A DNA stretch of 64,000 nucleotides from Bradyrhizobium nanningense (lineage in GTDB: Bacteria; Pseudomonadota; Alphaproteobacteria; Rhizobiales; Xanthobacteraceae). Positions within the stretch are counted from its first letter, which is position 1, and each line of letters begins with the position of its first letter. Location: contig NZ_LBJC01000024.1 of the NCBI RefSeq assembly GCF_004114535.1, positions 372,001-436,000 on the forward strand. The letters are read 5' to 3'. Below are positions 18,476 to 28,932 of this stretch, one piece after another. The position numbers and the translations under genes are program-made. The notes under the pieces were generated by a model. It did no database searches, was not told the DNA's origin, and saw only the letters and a program-made list of their open reading frames with translations.

Positions 18476-19159
18476 ATGCTCGCCAATACTGACAGCGAAC
18501 TCGACAATGGACCGCGGACCGAAAGGTCCGCGACCATGCGGATGTGCGCTGTCAGCCGGCAGGTCCGGCCGATCGACGAGCTGATCCGCTTCGTCATTTC
18601 CCCGCAGGGCGACGTAGTTCCAGATCTCAAGCGCAAGCTGCCCGGACGCGGCATGTGGCTCACGGCCTCCCGCGGGGTGGTTGCGGAAGCGGTGCGGCGT
18701 CACCAATTTAGCAAGGCCTTCAAGCGCGAGCTGCGCCCCCCACAGACGCTTCCTGCCGACATCGAGGCGCTCCTGGTTCGGAGCGTGACGGAAGCCCTTG
18801 GGATCGCCGCCAAGGCCCGCCAGATCGTGACTGGCTTCGGCAAGGTCGAAAGCGCCCTCAAGGAAGGCACGGTCGAGGTCCTGATCCATGCCAGCGACGG
18901 GGCCGCGGACGGAATCCGCAAATTGGACACGCTGGCACGTCAAAATGCCGGAAATCGCGGCGCCAAGCCGCAGATTCCCGTCGTCACCGCACTGAAATCG
19001 GTAGAATTGGATTTGGCACTGACCCGGTCAAATGTGATACATGCTGCCCTGCTCGCGGGCCCGGCGAGCAAGTCATTCCTGTCACGTAGCCAGATGCTGG
19101 TCCGATACCGGATGGCGGACGATGACAAGACTGCCGAAAAGCACGGCCAGGATTTCTGA
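18476..19159 (+). CDS. YlxR-family RNA-binding protein (DUF448)
   Basis: This 227-residue protein has an N-terminal YlxR (DUF448) domain (RMCAVSRQVRPIDELIRFVISPQG, then LPGRGMWLT) followed by a C-terminal part resembling the L7Ae/YlxQ fold (LLVRSVTEALGIAAKARQIVTGFGKVESALKEG). Such two-domain proteins are regular members of alphaproteobacterial nusA-infB operons and are annotated as nucleic-acid binding. The exact role in the operon is not known. It starts 77 bases after nusA. Confidence 0.92.
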   Translation: MLANTDSELDNGPRTERSATMRMCAVSRQVRPIDELIRFVISPQGDVVPDLKRKLPGRGMWLTASRGVVAEAVRRHQFSKAFKRELRPPQTLPADIEALLVRSVTEALGIAAKARQIVTGFGKVESALKEGTVEVLIHASDGAADGIRKLDTLARQNAGNRGAKPQIPVVTALKSVELDLALTRSNVIHAALLAGPASKSFLSRSQMLVRYRMADDDKTAEKHGQDF

Positions 19160-19229
19160 GAGACAACGACGACCCAATTGGACGGTGCGGCAACGCACAA
19201 CACTGATAAATCAGGATTAGGACTGCTGA

Positions 19230-21932
19230 ATGGTTGATACCAAGACCCCTGGCGACAAGAAGCTGAGCGTTCCGAGCAAGACGCTATCGCTCAAGCCGCG
19301 CGTCGAAACGGGCACTGTGCGCCAGAGCTTCAGCCATGGCCGCAGCAAGCAGGTCGTGGTCGAGAAGCGCGGCAAGCGCCGCATCGACGGCACCCCTGAG
19401 CCGCAGGCTGCCGAGGTGGCGAAGCCCGCACCGGCCGCGCCCACGCCCGCCCCGTCACGGCCCGCGCCGCCGCGCAACTCCGGATCCGGCGTGGTGCTGC
19501 GCACGCTGACCGAGGACGAACGCTCCGCCCGCGCCAGCGCGCTGGCCGATGCCAAGGTGCGCGAAGTCGAAGAGCGCCGCCAGGCCGAGGAAGAGGCCCA
19601 GCGCCGCGCGGTCCGCGAGGCCGCCGAACGCGCCGAGCGCGAGGCCGCCGAATCCCGCCGCAAGGCCGAGGAAGAGCGCCACCGCCACGAGGACGAGGCC
19701 AAGCGCAAGGCCGAGACCGAAGCCAAGAAGCGCTTTGGCGAAGGCGAGCAACCGCAATCCGCTCCGCGCCCCGCAACCGCGGCCCCGGCCGCTCCTGCGC
19801 CGCGTTCCGGCGCGCCCGCAGCGCGCCCCGGCACCACGACCACGGCACGCCCGGGAACGACGACGGCGCGCCCCGGAACCAGCACGCAGCGGCCGGCCGG
19901 CGGACCTTTGGGTCGCACGCCCGCGGTCGCGGCCGGACCGGACGAGGACGATGGTCCGCGCCAGATCCGTCGCGGTCCCGGCGGCGCCGCGCGTCCTGTG
20001 GCGGCCCCCAAGACCACCCACAAGCCCGGCCCGCAGAAAGAGCGCGGCCGCCTGACGGTCGTCACCGCGCTCAATGCCGACGAGGTGCGCGAGCGCTCGA
20101 TCGCCTCGTTCCGCCGCCGCACCCAGCGTCTGAAGGGCCACGCCTCGAACGAGCCCAAGGAAAAGCTGATCCGCGAGGTCGTCATCCCGGAAGCGATCAC
20201 CATCCAGGAACTCGCCAACCGCATGGCCGAGCGCGCCGTCGACGTCATCCGCATGCTGATGAAGCAGGGCGCGATGCACAAGATCACCGACGTGATCGAC
20301 GCCGACACCGCGCAGCTGATCGCGGAAGAACTGGGCCACACCGTCAAGCGCGTTGCCGCCTCCGACGTTGAGGAGGGCCTGTTCGACCAGGTCGACGATT
20401 CCACCGACACCGAGACCCGCTCGCCCGTGGTGACCGTGATGGGTCACGTCGACCACGGCAAGACCTCGCTGCTTGATGCGCTCCGTCACGCCAACGTGGT
20501 CTCCGGCGAGGCCGGCGGCATCACCCAGCATATCGGCGCCTATCAGGTCGTCTCGCCCGAAAGCGGCAAGAAGATCACCTTCATCGACACGCCCGGCCAC
20601 GCCGCGTTCACCGCGATGCGCGCCCGCGGCGCCAAGGTCACCGACATCGTCGTGCTGGTGGTCGCGGCCGACGACGGCGTGATGCCGCAGACGGTCGAGG
20701 CCATCAACCACGCCAAGGCGGCGCGGGTGCCGATCATCGTTGCCATCAACAAGATCGACAAGCCCGACGCCAAGCCCGAGCGCGTACGCACCGAACTGCT
20801 CCAGCACGAGGTGCAGGTCGAATCGTTCGGCGGCGACGTCGTCGACGTCGAGGTGTCCGCCAAGAACAAGACCAATCTCGACAAGCTGCTCGAGATGATC
20901 GCGCTCCAGGCCGACATCCTCGACCTCAAGACCAATTCGGAACGGCCGGCCGAGGGTACCGTGATCGAGGCCAAGCTCGACCGCGGCCGCGGCCCGGTCG
21001 CGACCGTGCTGGTCCAGCGCGGCACGCTCCGGGTCGGCGACATCATCGTCGCCGGCGCCGAAATGGGCCGCGTCCGCGCGCTGATCTCCGATCAGGGCGA
21101 GACCGTGCAGGAAGCAGGTCCGTCGGTGCCGGTCGAAGTGCTCGGCTTCAACGGTCCGCCGGAAGCCGGCGATCGTCTCGCCGTGGTCGAGAACGAAGCC
21201 CGCGCCCGCCAGGTCACCAGCTACCGCGCGCACCAGAAGCGCGAGAACGCGGCTGCCTCGATCTCCGGCATGCGCGGCTCGCTCGAGCAGATGATGTCGC
21301 AATTGAAGACCGCGGGCCGCAAGGAATTCCCGCTGATCATCAAGGCCGACGTGCAGGGCTCGCTGGAAGCGATCCTCGGCTCGCTGGAGAAGCTCGGCAC
21401 CGACGAAGTCGCAGCCCGCATCCTGCATGCCGGCGTCGGCGGCATCTCGGAATCCGACGTGACGCTGGCCGAAGGTTTCAACGCCGCGATCATCGGCTTC
21501 TCGGTTCGAGCCAACAAGGAAGCCGCTGCGGCCGCCAAGCGCAACGGCATCGAGATCCGGTACTACAACATCATCTACGACCTCGTGGACGACGTGAAGA
21601 AGGCGATGAGCGGCTTGCTCGCGCCGACCTTGCGCGAAACCATGCTCGGCAATGCAGCGATCCTGGAGATCTTCAACATCTCCAAGGTCGGCAAGGTCGC
21701 CGGCTGCCGCGTCACCGACGGTACCGTGGAACGCGGAGCCAATGTGCGCCTGATCCGCGACAACGTCGTCGTGCACGAGGGCAAGCTGTCGACGCTGAAG
21801 CGCTTCAAGGACGAAGTGAAGGAAGTCCAGTCCGGTCAGGAATGCGGCATGGCCTTCGAGAACTACCACGACATGCGCGCCGGTGACGTGATCGAGTGTT
21901 ACCGCGTGGAGACGATCCAGCGCTCCCTGTAA
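19230..21932 (+). CDS. infB: Translation initiation factor IF-2
   Basis: IF-2 is the GTPase that places fMet-tRNA on the 30S subunit. The 900-residue protein has a long, charged, low-complexity N-terminal region (residues 1-270, rich in Glu/Lys/Arg and in Ala-Pro with repeated PGTT units) and then the conserved core. The G1 motif is VTVMGHVDHGKTSLLDALR, the G3 motif is DTPGHAAF and the G4 motif is NKIDKPDA. The C-terminal IF-2 domains (EVLGFNGPPEAGDRL; KIADVQG-like IIKADVQGSLEAI) are complete. The long linker is typical for rhizobia. The codon choice and GC match the neighbours. Confidence 0.98.
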   Translation: MVDTKTPGDKKLSVPSKTLSLKPRVETGTVRQSFSHGRSKQVVVEKRGKRRIDGTPEPQAAEVAKPAPAAPTPAPSRPAPPRNSGSGVVLRTLTEDERSARASALADAKVREVEERRQAEEEAQRRAVREAAERAEREAAESRRKAEEERHRHEDEAKRKAETEAKKRFGEGEQPQSAPRPATAAPAAPAPRSGAPAARPGTTTTARPGTTTARPGTSTQRPAGGPLGRTPAVAAGPDEDDGPRQIRRGPGGAARPVAAPKTTHKPGPQKERGRLTVVTALNADEVRERSIASFRRRTQRLKGHASNEPKEKLIREVVIPEAITIQELANRMAERAVDVIRMLMKQGAMHKITDVIDADTAQLIAEELGHTVKRVAASDVEEGLFDQVDDSTDTETRSPVVTVMGHVDHGKTSLLDALRHANVVSGEAGGITQHIGAYQVVSPESGKKITFIDTPGHAAFTAMRARGAKVTDIVVLVVAADDGVMPQTVEAINHAKAARVPIIVAINKIDKPDAKPERVRTELLQHEVQVESFGGDVVDVEVSAKNKTNLDKLLEMIALQADILDLKTNSERPAEGTVIEAKLDRGRGPVATVLVQRGTLRVGDIIVAGAEMGRVRALISDQGETVQEAGPSVPVEVLGFNGPPEAGDRLAVVENEARARQVTSYRAHQKRENAAASISGMRGSLEQMMSQLKTAGRKEFPLIIKADVQGSLEAILGSLEKLGTDEVAARILHAGVGGISESDVTLAEGFNAAIIGFSVRANKEAAAAAKRNGIEIRYYNIIYDLVDDVKKAMSGLLAPTLRETMLGNAAILEIFNISKVGKVAGCRVTDGTVERGANVRLIRDNVVVHEGKLSTLKRFKDEVKEVQSGQECGMAFENYHDMRAGDVIECYRVETIQRSL

Positions 21933-22043
21933 GTCCAAATCTTACCGAAGCGCCCGGATCTTTTTGAACTGAAATTGCGGGAGTGCGATGGCCGGATTTT
22001 TTCCGACCATCCACCCCTCTTCGTTTCAACAGGACAAATGACA

Positions 22044-22068
22044 ATGCCCGTGTCCCAAACACGGGCAT
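22044..22068. repeat. Perfect hairpin between infB and rbfA
   Basis: ATGCCCGTGT (22044-22053) and ACACGGGCAT (22059-22068) form a perfect 10-base-pair stem with the 5-base loop CCCAA. No T-run follows, so it is not a typical terminator. It could be an RNA-processing or stability element between two operon genes, or a short member of the ATGCCCGGGCAT-type intergenic repeats seen at 35843. Confidence 0.55.
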
Positions 22069-22087
22069 GACGAGGTGATTTTCGAGA

Positions 22088-22522
22088 ATGCCACGCCATC
22101 ATCAGAAGAAGAGTTCCGCACCCGGCGGAGGCTCGCAACGTCAGTTGCGCGTCGGCGAGCAGGTTCGCCACGCGATGGCCGATATTCTGGCGCAAGGCAA
22201 TGTGCACGATGCGGACCTCGAAGGTCACATCATCACCGTGCCGGAGGTGCGGATGTCGCCCGACCTGAAGCTCGCGACAGTCTATGTGATGCCGCTCGGT
22301 GGCCGCGACACCGAGATCGTCATCGCTGCGCTCGAACGCAACAAGAAGTTCCTGCGCGGCGAAGTCGCGCGGCGCGTTAACCTGAAATTTGCACCCGACC
22401 TTCGCTTCCGCGTCGACGAACGATTCGACGAAGCGGAACGAATCGAGAAGCTTTTGCGAACACCTGCGGTGCAGAAGGATCTGGAACAGGATCCGGAGAC
22501 GGATCGGGAAGAAGAACGATGA
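22088..22522 (+). CDS. rbfA: 30S ribosome-binding factor RbfA
   Basis: RbfA is a small KH-fold protein needed for late 16S rRNA maturation and cold adaptation. The 144-residue protein has the family pattern QLRVGEQVRHAMADILAQG, ITVPEVRMSPDLKLATVYV and RRVNLKFAPDLRFRVDERFDEAERIEKLL. It sits 155 bases after infB. Its stop overlaps the truB start in an ATGA (22519-22522), showing translational coupling to the next gene. Confidence 0.97.
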   Translation: MPRHHQKKSSAPGGGSQRQLRVGEQVRHAMADILAQGNVHDADLEGHIITVPEVRMSPDLKLATVYVMPLGGRDTEIVIAALERNKKFLRGEVARRVNLKFAPDLRFRVDERFDEAERIEKLLRTPAVQKDLEQDPETDREEER

Positions 22523-23637
22523 CGATGGACCCGGCTCACGACACGATCAGCGGCGAACAGGCCGATCAGCGCGACGTGCAGAAAAATAATTTTCCGGACA
22601 TGGGCGGCAATTCTGAGCCGCATCACGAGCCGCGCCGCGTCAACAACGATCCGCGCGCCAGGCAGCAGAAGGGCAACCAGGTTCGCCGCGACCGGCGCGA
22701 CGTCCACGGCTGGGTCGTGCTCGACAAGCCGATCGGGATGACCTCGACGCAGGCGGTTGCGGTGCTCAAGCGCCTGTTCAACGCCAAGCGCGCCGGACAC
22801 GCCGGCACGCTCGATCCGCTCGCCTCGGGCGGGCTGCCGATCGCGCTCGGGGAGGCCACCAAGACCGTTCCCTTCGTCATGGACGGCCGCAAGCGCTACC
22901 AGTTCACGGTGTGCTGGGGCGAGGAGCGCGACACCGACGACATCGAGGGCCGGGCGACCGCGACCTCCGACCAGCGTCCGACCCGGGAGGCCATCCTGGC
23001 CCTGTTGCCCCGCTTCACCGGGGTGATCGAGCAGATCCCGCCGCGCTATTCCGCGATCAAGGTCCAGGGCGAGCGCGCCTACGACCTCGCTCGCGACGGC
23101 GAGGTGGTGGAGCTGGCCCCCCGCCCGGTCGAGATCCATCATTTAACCCTTGTGGATCAACCGGATAACGACCACGCCGTATTCGAGGCCGAGTGCGGCA
23201 AGGGCACCTATGTCCGCGCGCTGGCCCGCGATATGGGCCGGATTCTCGGCACTTTCGGCCATATTTGCGCGCTCAGGCGGACCCTGGTCGGCCCATTTGG
23301 CGAAAACGACATGATTCCGCTGGATCAGTTGGAGGCTTTGTGCGATAGAGCCGCGTCCGGCGAGGGCAGCCTCGCCGACGCGCTTTTGCCCGTTGAGACC
23401 GCGCTGGACGACATCCCGGCACTGGCCGTCACTCGGGCTGATGCGGCAAGGCTCCATCGGGGCCAGGCCGTTTTGTTGCGCGGACGGGATGCGCCCACTT
23501 GTAGCGGCACAGTCTATGTCACGGTGGCAGGCCGGCTTCTCGCGCTTGCTGAAGTCGGCAATGGCGAAATCATCCCCAAGCGTGTGTTCAACCTGACCGG
23601 CCTGACTGCCAGCCCCGGTCGCAACGAGAGAAATTGA
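22519..23637 (+). CDS. truB: tRNA pseudouridine(55) synthase TruB
   Basis: TruB makes the pseudouridine at position 55 in the T-arm of tRNAs. The catalytic Asp lies in the signature KRAGHAGTLDPLASGGLPIALGEATK, and other conserved blocks follow (YQFTVCWGEERDTDDIEG, IPPRYSAIKVQGERAYDLAR, CGKGTYVRALARDMGRILG). The 372-residue length includes a hydrophilic N-terminal extension of about 60 residues that is not part of the family core. A start further downstream is therefore possible, but the overlap with rbfA favours 22519. The stop is 2 bases before rpsO. Confidence 0.96.
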   Translation: MTMDPAHDTISGEQADQRDVQKNNFPDMGGNSEPHHEPRRVNNDPRARQQKGNQVRRDRRDVHGWVVLDKPIGMTSTQAVAVLKRLFNAKRAGHAGTLDPLASGGLPIALGEATKTVPFVMDGRKRYQFTVCWGEERDTDDIEGRATATSDQRPTREAILALLPRFTGVIEQIPPRYSAIKVQGERAYDLARDGEVVELAPRPVEIHHLTLVDQPDNDHAVFEAECGKGTYVRALARDMGRILGTFGHICALRRTLVGPFGENDMIPLDQLEALCDRAASGEGSLADALLPVETALDDIPALAVTRADAARLHRGQAVLLRGRDAPTCSGTVYVTVAGRLLALAEVGNGEIIPKRVFNLTGLTASPGRNERN

Positions 23638-23639
23638 CG

Positions 23640-23909
23640 ATGTCGATTGCCGCAGAACGCAAAGCGGAAGTCATCAAGACGAATGCCACCAAAGCCGGCG
23701 ATACCGGCTCGCCCGAGGTTCAGGTCGCAATCCTGTCGGAACGCATCAACAACCTCACCAGCCATTTCAAGACCCACGTGAAGGACAACCATTCGCGTCG
23801 CGGCCTCCTGAAGCTGGTCTCGACCCGCCGCTCGCTCCTCGACTACCTCAAGAAGAAGGACGAGGCGCGGTACAAGGCGCTGCTCGAGAAGCACAATATT
23901 CGTCGTTAA
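23640..23909 (+). CDS. rpsO: 30S ribosomal protein S15
   Basis: S15 is an 89-residue primary binder of the central domain of 16S rRNA. The typical sequence DTGSPEVQVAILSERINNLTSHF and KDNHSRRGLLKLVSTRRSLLDYLKK is complete. An in-frame TTG lies 6 bases upstream, but the ATG at 23640 gives the standard N-terminus MSIAAERKAE. It follows truB with a 2-base gap, so it is probably translated from the same mRNA. A terminator follows at 23919. Confidence 0.98.
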   Translation: MSIAAERKAEVIKTNATKAGDTGSPEVQVAILSERINNLTSHFKTHVKDNHSRRGLLKLVSTRRSLLDYLKKKDEARYKALLEKHNIRR

Positions 23910-23918
23910 GAGTCCCTG

Positions 23919-23941
23919 CGCGCGCCACCGGCGCGCGTTTT
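23919..23941 (+). terminator. Intrinsic terminator after rpsO
   Basis: CGCGCGCC (23919-23926) and GGCGCGCG (23930-23937) form a perfect 8-base-pair stem with a three-base ACC loop, followed by TTTTC. It begins 10 bases after the rpsO stop. The strong GC stem and T-run suggest a transcript end or attenuation between rpsO and pnp. Confidence 0.75.
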
Positions 23942-24002
23942 CGCACGCGGTTTCGAACGAAAGCACTTATTTAAAGCTTTTTGATCGAGGTTGCGCGCAC
24001 GT

Positions 24003-24032
24003 CGGATGCGGGCCGTTGACGGCCAGCATCCG
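24003..24032 (+). other. Stem-loop in the pnp leader
   Basis: CGGATGC (24003-24009) pairs with GCATCCG (24026-24032), with an inner stem GGCCG (24011-24015) and CGGCC (24020-24024) around a TTGA loop. Only one A-G mismatch interrupts it. It lies in the 346 bases between the rpsO terminator and pnp, where I see no convincing gene. It may be part of the leader structure of pnp or the end of a repeat. Confidence 0.5.
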
Positions 24033-24164
24033 GGGCATGATGGGCGAAGACCGAAGGTTCGGTGTTCGCATTCGTGCCGACTGACAGTCCAGCAGCAATC
24101 CGGCGGCTGGGCACAACGGGCAAGGCGCCCGTATGACCCGAAAGGATGGACGCCATCCGAAATC

Positions 24165-24240
24165 CAAAAACCATGGCAGGATCGCAGGACGCTGATCATC
24201 CGCTCCGATCAGCGTCCCGCAATCTTGCGCATGGTTTTTG
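24165..24240 (+). promoter_or_regulatory. Long hairpin in the pnp leader
   Basis: Outer arms CAAAAACCATG (24165-24175) and CATGGTTTTTG (24230-24240) are a perfect 11-pair match. Inner arms GGACGCTGATC (24187-24197) and GATCAGCGTCC (24207-24217) form another perfect 11-pair stem with a 9-base loop. The segments between (24176-24186 and 24218-24229) pair partly. The result is one stem of about 30 pairs, ending 47 bases before the pnp ATG. A long leader hairpin cut by RNase III is known to control pnp in E. coli; an analogous role here is inferred. Confidence 0.65.
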
Positions 24241-24287
24241 TTTTTCGGGGTCGCCCCTCTTTCGAGAACCCATGAAAGAAGACCTCT

Positions 24288-26444
<2,157 letters not shown>

Positions 26445-26467
26445 TCGCTTCACTGTGTCAGAAATAG

Positions 26468-26496
26468 AAAGGGCGGCCGAAAGGCCGCCCTTTTTG
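26468..26496 (+). terminator. Intrinsic terminator after pnp
   Basis: AAAGGGCGGCC (26468-26478) and GGCCGCCCTTT (26483-26493) form a perfect stem closed by a GAAA tetraloop, with TTTTT from 26491. It starts 24 bases after the pnp stop and is the clearest intrinsic terminator in the window. Confidence 0.92.
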
Positions 26497-26523
26497 TTTG
26501 TGTTCGCTCCGGGCGATCTGCGC

Positions 26524-26646
26524 CCCCTCTCCTGCTTGCGGGCGAGGGTCGGGGAGAGGGTGTTTCCTCAGCGAGACTCCCGACGCGGAGACTGCCCTCA
26601 CCCGCGCCTTCGGCGCGACCTCTCCCGCAAGCAAGCGGGGGAGGTG
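26524..26646. repeat. CCCTCTCC-type palindromic repeat between pnp and katG
   Basis: Pyrimidine-rich CCCTCTCCTGCTTGCGGG is mirrored by CTCTCCCGCAAGCAAGCGG and GGGGGAGGTGA on the other side, with a GCGCCTTCGGCGCG hairpin inside. This is the CCCTCTCC/GCAAGCGGGAGAGG repeat frequent between genes in Bradyrhizobium. It fills most of the gap between the pnp terminator and the convergent katG stop. Confidence 0.6.
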
Positions 26647-26653
26647 AAGTGCC

Positions 26654-28819
26654 TCATGTCGCGACGTCGTAGCGGTCGAGGTTCATCACCTTGGTCCAGG
26701 CCTTGGCGAAGTCCTGCACGAACTTCTCCTTCGCATCTGAGGTCGCATAGACCTCGGCGAAGGCGCGGAGCTGCGAGTGCGCGCCGAAGATGAGATCGAC
26801 GCGCGTGCCGGTCCACTTCACCGCATTGGTCTTGCGGTCGCGGGCCTCGTAGCTGCCGTCGGCGGCCGGCGTCCACTGCGCGCTCATGTCGAGCAGGTTG
26901 ACGAAGAAGTCGTTGCTGAGCGTACCCACCTTCGACGTGAGGACGCCGTGCTTCGAACCGTTCGCATTGGCGCCGAGCACGCGCAGACCGCCGACCAGGA
27001 CCGTCATCTCAGGACCGGTCAGTCTGAGCAACTGGGCACGATCGACGAGGGCTTCTTCCTGCTGCAGGAACTGATGCTTCTTACCGACATAGTTGCGGAA
27101 GCCGTCGGCCCGCGGCTCGAGCGGTGCAAAGGATTCCGCGTCGGTCTGCTCCTGCGAGGCATCCATGCGGCCCGGCGTGAAGCCGACCTTCACGTCCACG
27201 CCGGCATCCTTCGCGGCTTTCTCGACCGCAGCGGTGCCGCCAAGGACGATGAGGTCAGCGAGCGAGACCTTCTTCGCGCCTGACGAGGCGTTGAAGTCCT
27301 TCTGGATCGTTTCCAGCTTGCCGAGCACCTTCGAGAGCTGAGCCGGCTGGTTGACCTCCCAGTCCTTCTGCGGGGCCAGGCGAATGCGCGCGCCGTTCGC
27401 GCCGCCACGCTTGTCCGAGCCGCGGAACGTCGAGGCCGACGCCCAGGCAGTCGAGACCAGCTCGGGCACCGACAGGCCCGATGCCAGGATCTTGCTCTTC
27501 AGCGCGGCGACGTCCTGCTCGCTGACCAACTCGTGGTTCACCGCCGGAATCGGGTCCTGCCAGATCAGCGTCTCCTTCGGCACCAGCGGGCCGAGATAGC
27601 GCTGGATCGGACCCATGTCGCGATGGGTGAGCTTGAACCAGGCGCGGGCGAAAGCGTCCGCGAACTGAGCCGGGTTCTGAAGGAAGCGCCGCGAGATCTT
27701 CTCGTAGGCCGGGTCGAAGCGCAGCGAGAGGTCGGTCGTCAGCATCGTCGGCCGATGCTTCTTCGACTTGTCGAAGGCGTCGGGGATGATCGCGTCGGCG
27801 CCCTTGGCGGTCCACTGGTGCGCACCGCCCGGGCTCTTGGTCAGCTCCCATTCGAAATTGAACAGGTTCTCGAAGAAGTTGTTGCTCCACTTCGTCGGCG
27901 TCGTCGTCCATGTCACCTCGAGACCGCTGGTGATGGCATCACCCGAATGACCCGACGCGTGCTTGCTCTTCCAGCCGAGGCCCTGATCCTCGAGCGCGCC
28001 TGCTTCCGGCTCCGGTCCGACCAGCGAGGGATCGCCCGCGCCATGGGTCTTGCCGAAGCTGTGGCCGCCGGCGATCAGCGCGACGGTTTCCTCGTCGTTC
28101 ATCGCCATGCGCGCGAAGGTCTCGCGGATGTCCTTGGCCGCGGCGACCGGATCCGGCTTGCCGTTGGGGCCTTCCGGATTGACGTAGATGAGGCCCATCT
28201 GCACCGCGCCGAGCGGCTCGGCGAGCTGGCGTTCGCCGCTGTAGCGCTCATCGCCAAGCCAGGTGCCCTCGGGACCCCAATACAGCTCTTCCGGCTCCCA
28301 CACGTCGGCGCGGCCGCCGGCGAAACCAAAGGTCTTGAAGCCCATCGATTCCAGCGCGACGTTGCCGGCGAGCACCATCAGGTCGGCCCAGGAGAGCTTG
28401 CGGCCATATTTCTGCTTGATCGGCCAGAGCAGACGGCGCGCCTTGTCGAGGTTGGCGTTGTCAGGCCAGCTGTTGAGCGGCGCGAAGCGCTGTTGTCCGG
28501 CGCCGGCGCCACCGCGGCCATCGGTGATGCGATAGGTGCCCGCGCTGTGCCAGGCCATGCGGATCATGAGGCCACCATAATGACCGAAGTCGGCGGGCCA
28601 CCATTCCTGTGAGTCGGTCATCAGAGCGGTCAGGTCCTTGATGACCGCGTTCAGATCGAGCGACTTGAATTCCTTGGCGTAGTCGAACTCCTTGCCCATC
28701 GGATCGGACAGGCTGGAATTCTTGTGCAGCACCTCGATATTGAGCTGCGTCGGCCACCAGTCGCGGTTCACGCGCGTGGGTTTTCCGCCCGAAAACGGGC
28801 ACTTCGAAGTGTCGTCCAT
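26654..28819 (-). CDS. katG: Catalase-peroxidase KatG
   Basis: KatG is a heme enzyme that removes hydrogen peroxide by catalase and peroxidase reactions. The 721-residue protein has both halves of the fused peroxidase domains. The distal Arg-Trp-His set lies in MIRMAWHSAGTYR. The family block GLIYVNPEGPNG supplies the Tyr of the usual Met-Tyr-Trp adduct. The proximal-side motif VALIAGGHSFGKTHGAG is intact. There is no signal peptide, so it acts in the cytoplasm. Start 28819 has GGAGG 6 bases upstream. It is divergent from oxyR (113-base gap), which is expected to activate it. Confidence 0.98.
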   Translation of the reverse strand: MDDTSKCPFSGGKPTRVNRDWWPTQLNIEVLHKNSSLSDPMGKEFDYAKEFKSLDLNAVIKDLTALMTDSQEWWPADFGHYGGLMIRMAWHSAGTYRITDGRGGAGAGQQRFAPLNSWPDNANLDKARRLLWPIKQKYGRKLSWADLMVLAGNVALESMGFKTFGFAGGRADVWEPEELYWGPEGTWLGDERYSGERQLAEPLGAVQMGLIYVNPEGPNGKPDPVAAAKDIRETFARMAMNDEETVALIAGGHSFGKTHGAGDPSLVGPEPEAGALEDQGLGWKSKHASGHSGDAITSGLEVTWTTTPTKWSNNFFENLFNFEWELTKSPGGAHQWTAKGADAIIPDAFDKSKKHRPTMLTTDLSLRFDPAYEKISRRFLQNPAQFADAFARAWFKLTHRDMGPIQRYLGPLVPKETLIWQDPIPAVNHELVSEQDVAALKSKILASGLSVPELVSTAWASASTFRGSDKRGGANGARIRLAPQKDWEVNQPAQLSKVLGKLETIQKDFNASSGAKKVSLADLIVLGGTAAVEKAAKDAGVDVKVGFTPGRMDASQEQTDAESFAPLEPRADGFRNYVGKKHQFLQQEEALVDRAQLLRLTGPEMTVLVGGLRVLGANANGSKHGVLTSKVGTLSNDFFVNLLDMSAQWTPAADGSYEARDRKTNAVKWTGTRVDLIFGAHSQLRAFAEVYATSDAKEKFVQDFAKAWTKVMNLDRYDVAT

Positions 28820-28932
28820 GATTACCTCCTCTGGTGGCGTCCGACGGCGCCTTGGACCAGGTAGAACCACTCTAAGCGTCGCAATCGATCAGGGGAAGTT
28901 GACTTTAATGATCGCTGCGATAGGTTTTTCTG
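28820..28932. promoter_or_regulatory. katG-oxyR divergent promoter region
   Basis: This 113-base region is AT-richer than the flanks and must carry both promoters. It contains the interrupted palindrome ATCGCTGCGAT (28911-28921) followed by AGG, close to the oxyR start, and a nearby ATCGATC (28884-28890). These are possible parts of an OxyR tetramer site (ATAG-N7-CTAT type). I could not match the full consensus, so the operator call is tentative. Confidence 0.4.

Noticed and set aside
19455..21938. Long minus-strand open frame of 827 codons opposite infB
   Set aside because: It mirrors the infB codons in a GC-rich gene, has His/Asp/Val-rich composition and no family resemblance. infB is certain.
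27533..28612. Plus-strand frame of 359 codons opposite katG
   Set aside because: It is a complement of conserved KatG codons and has Arg/Gly/Ala-biased composition without domains.
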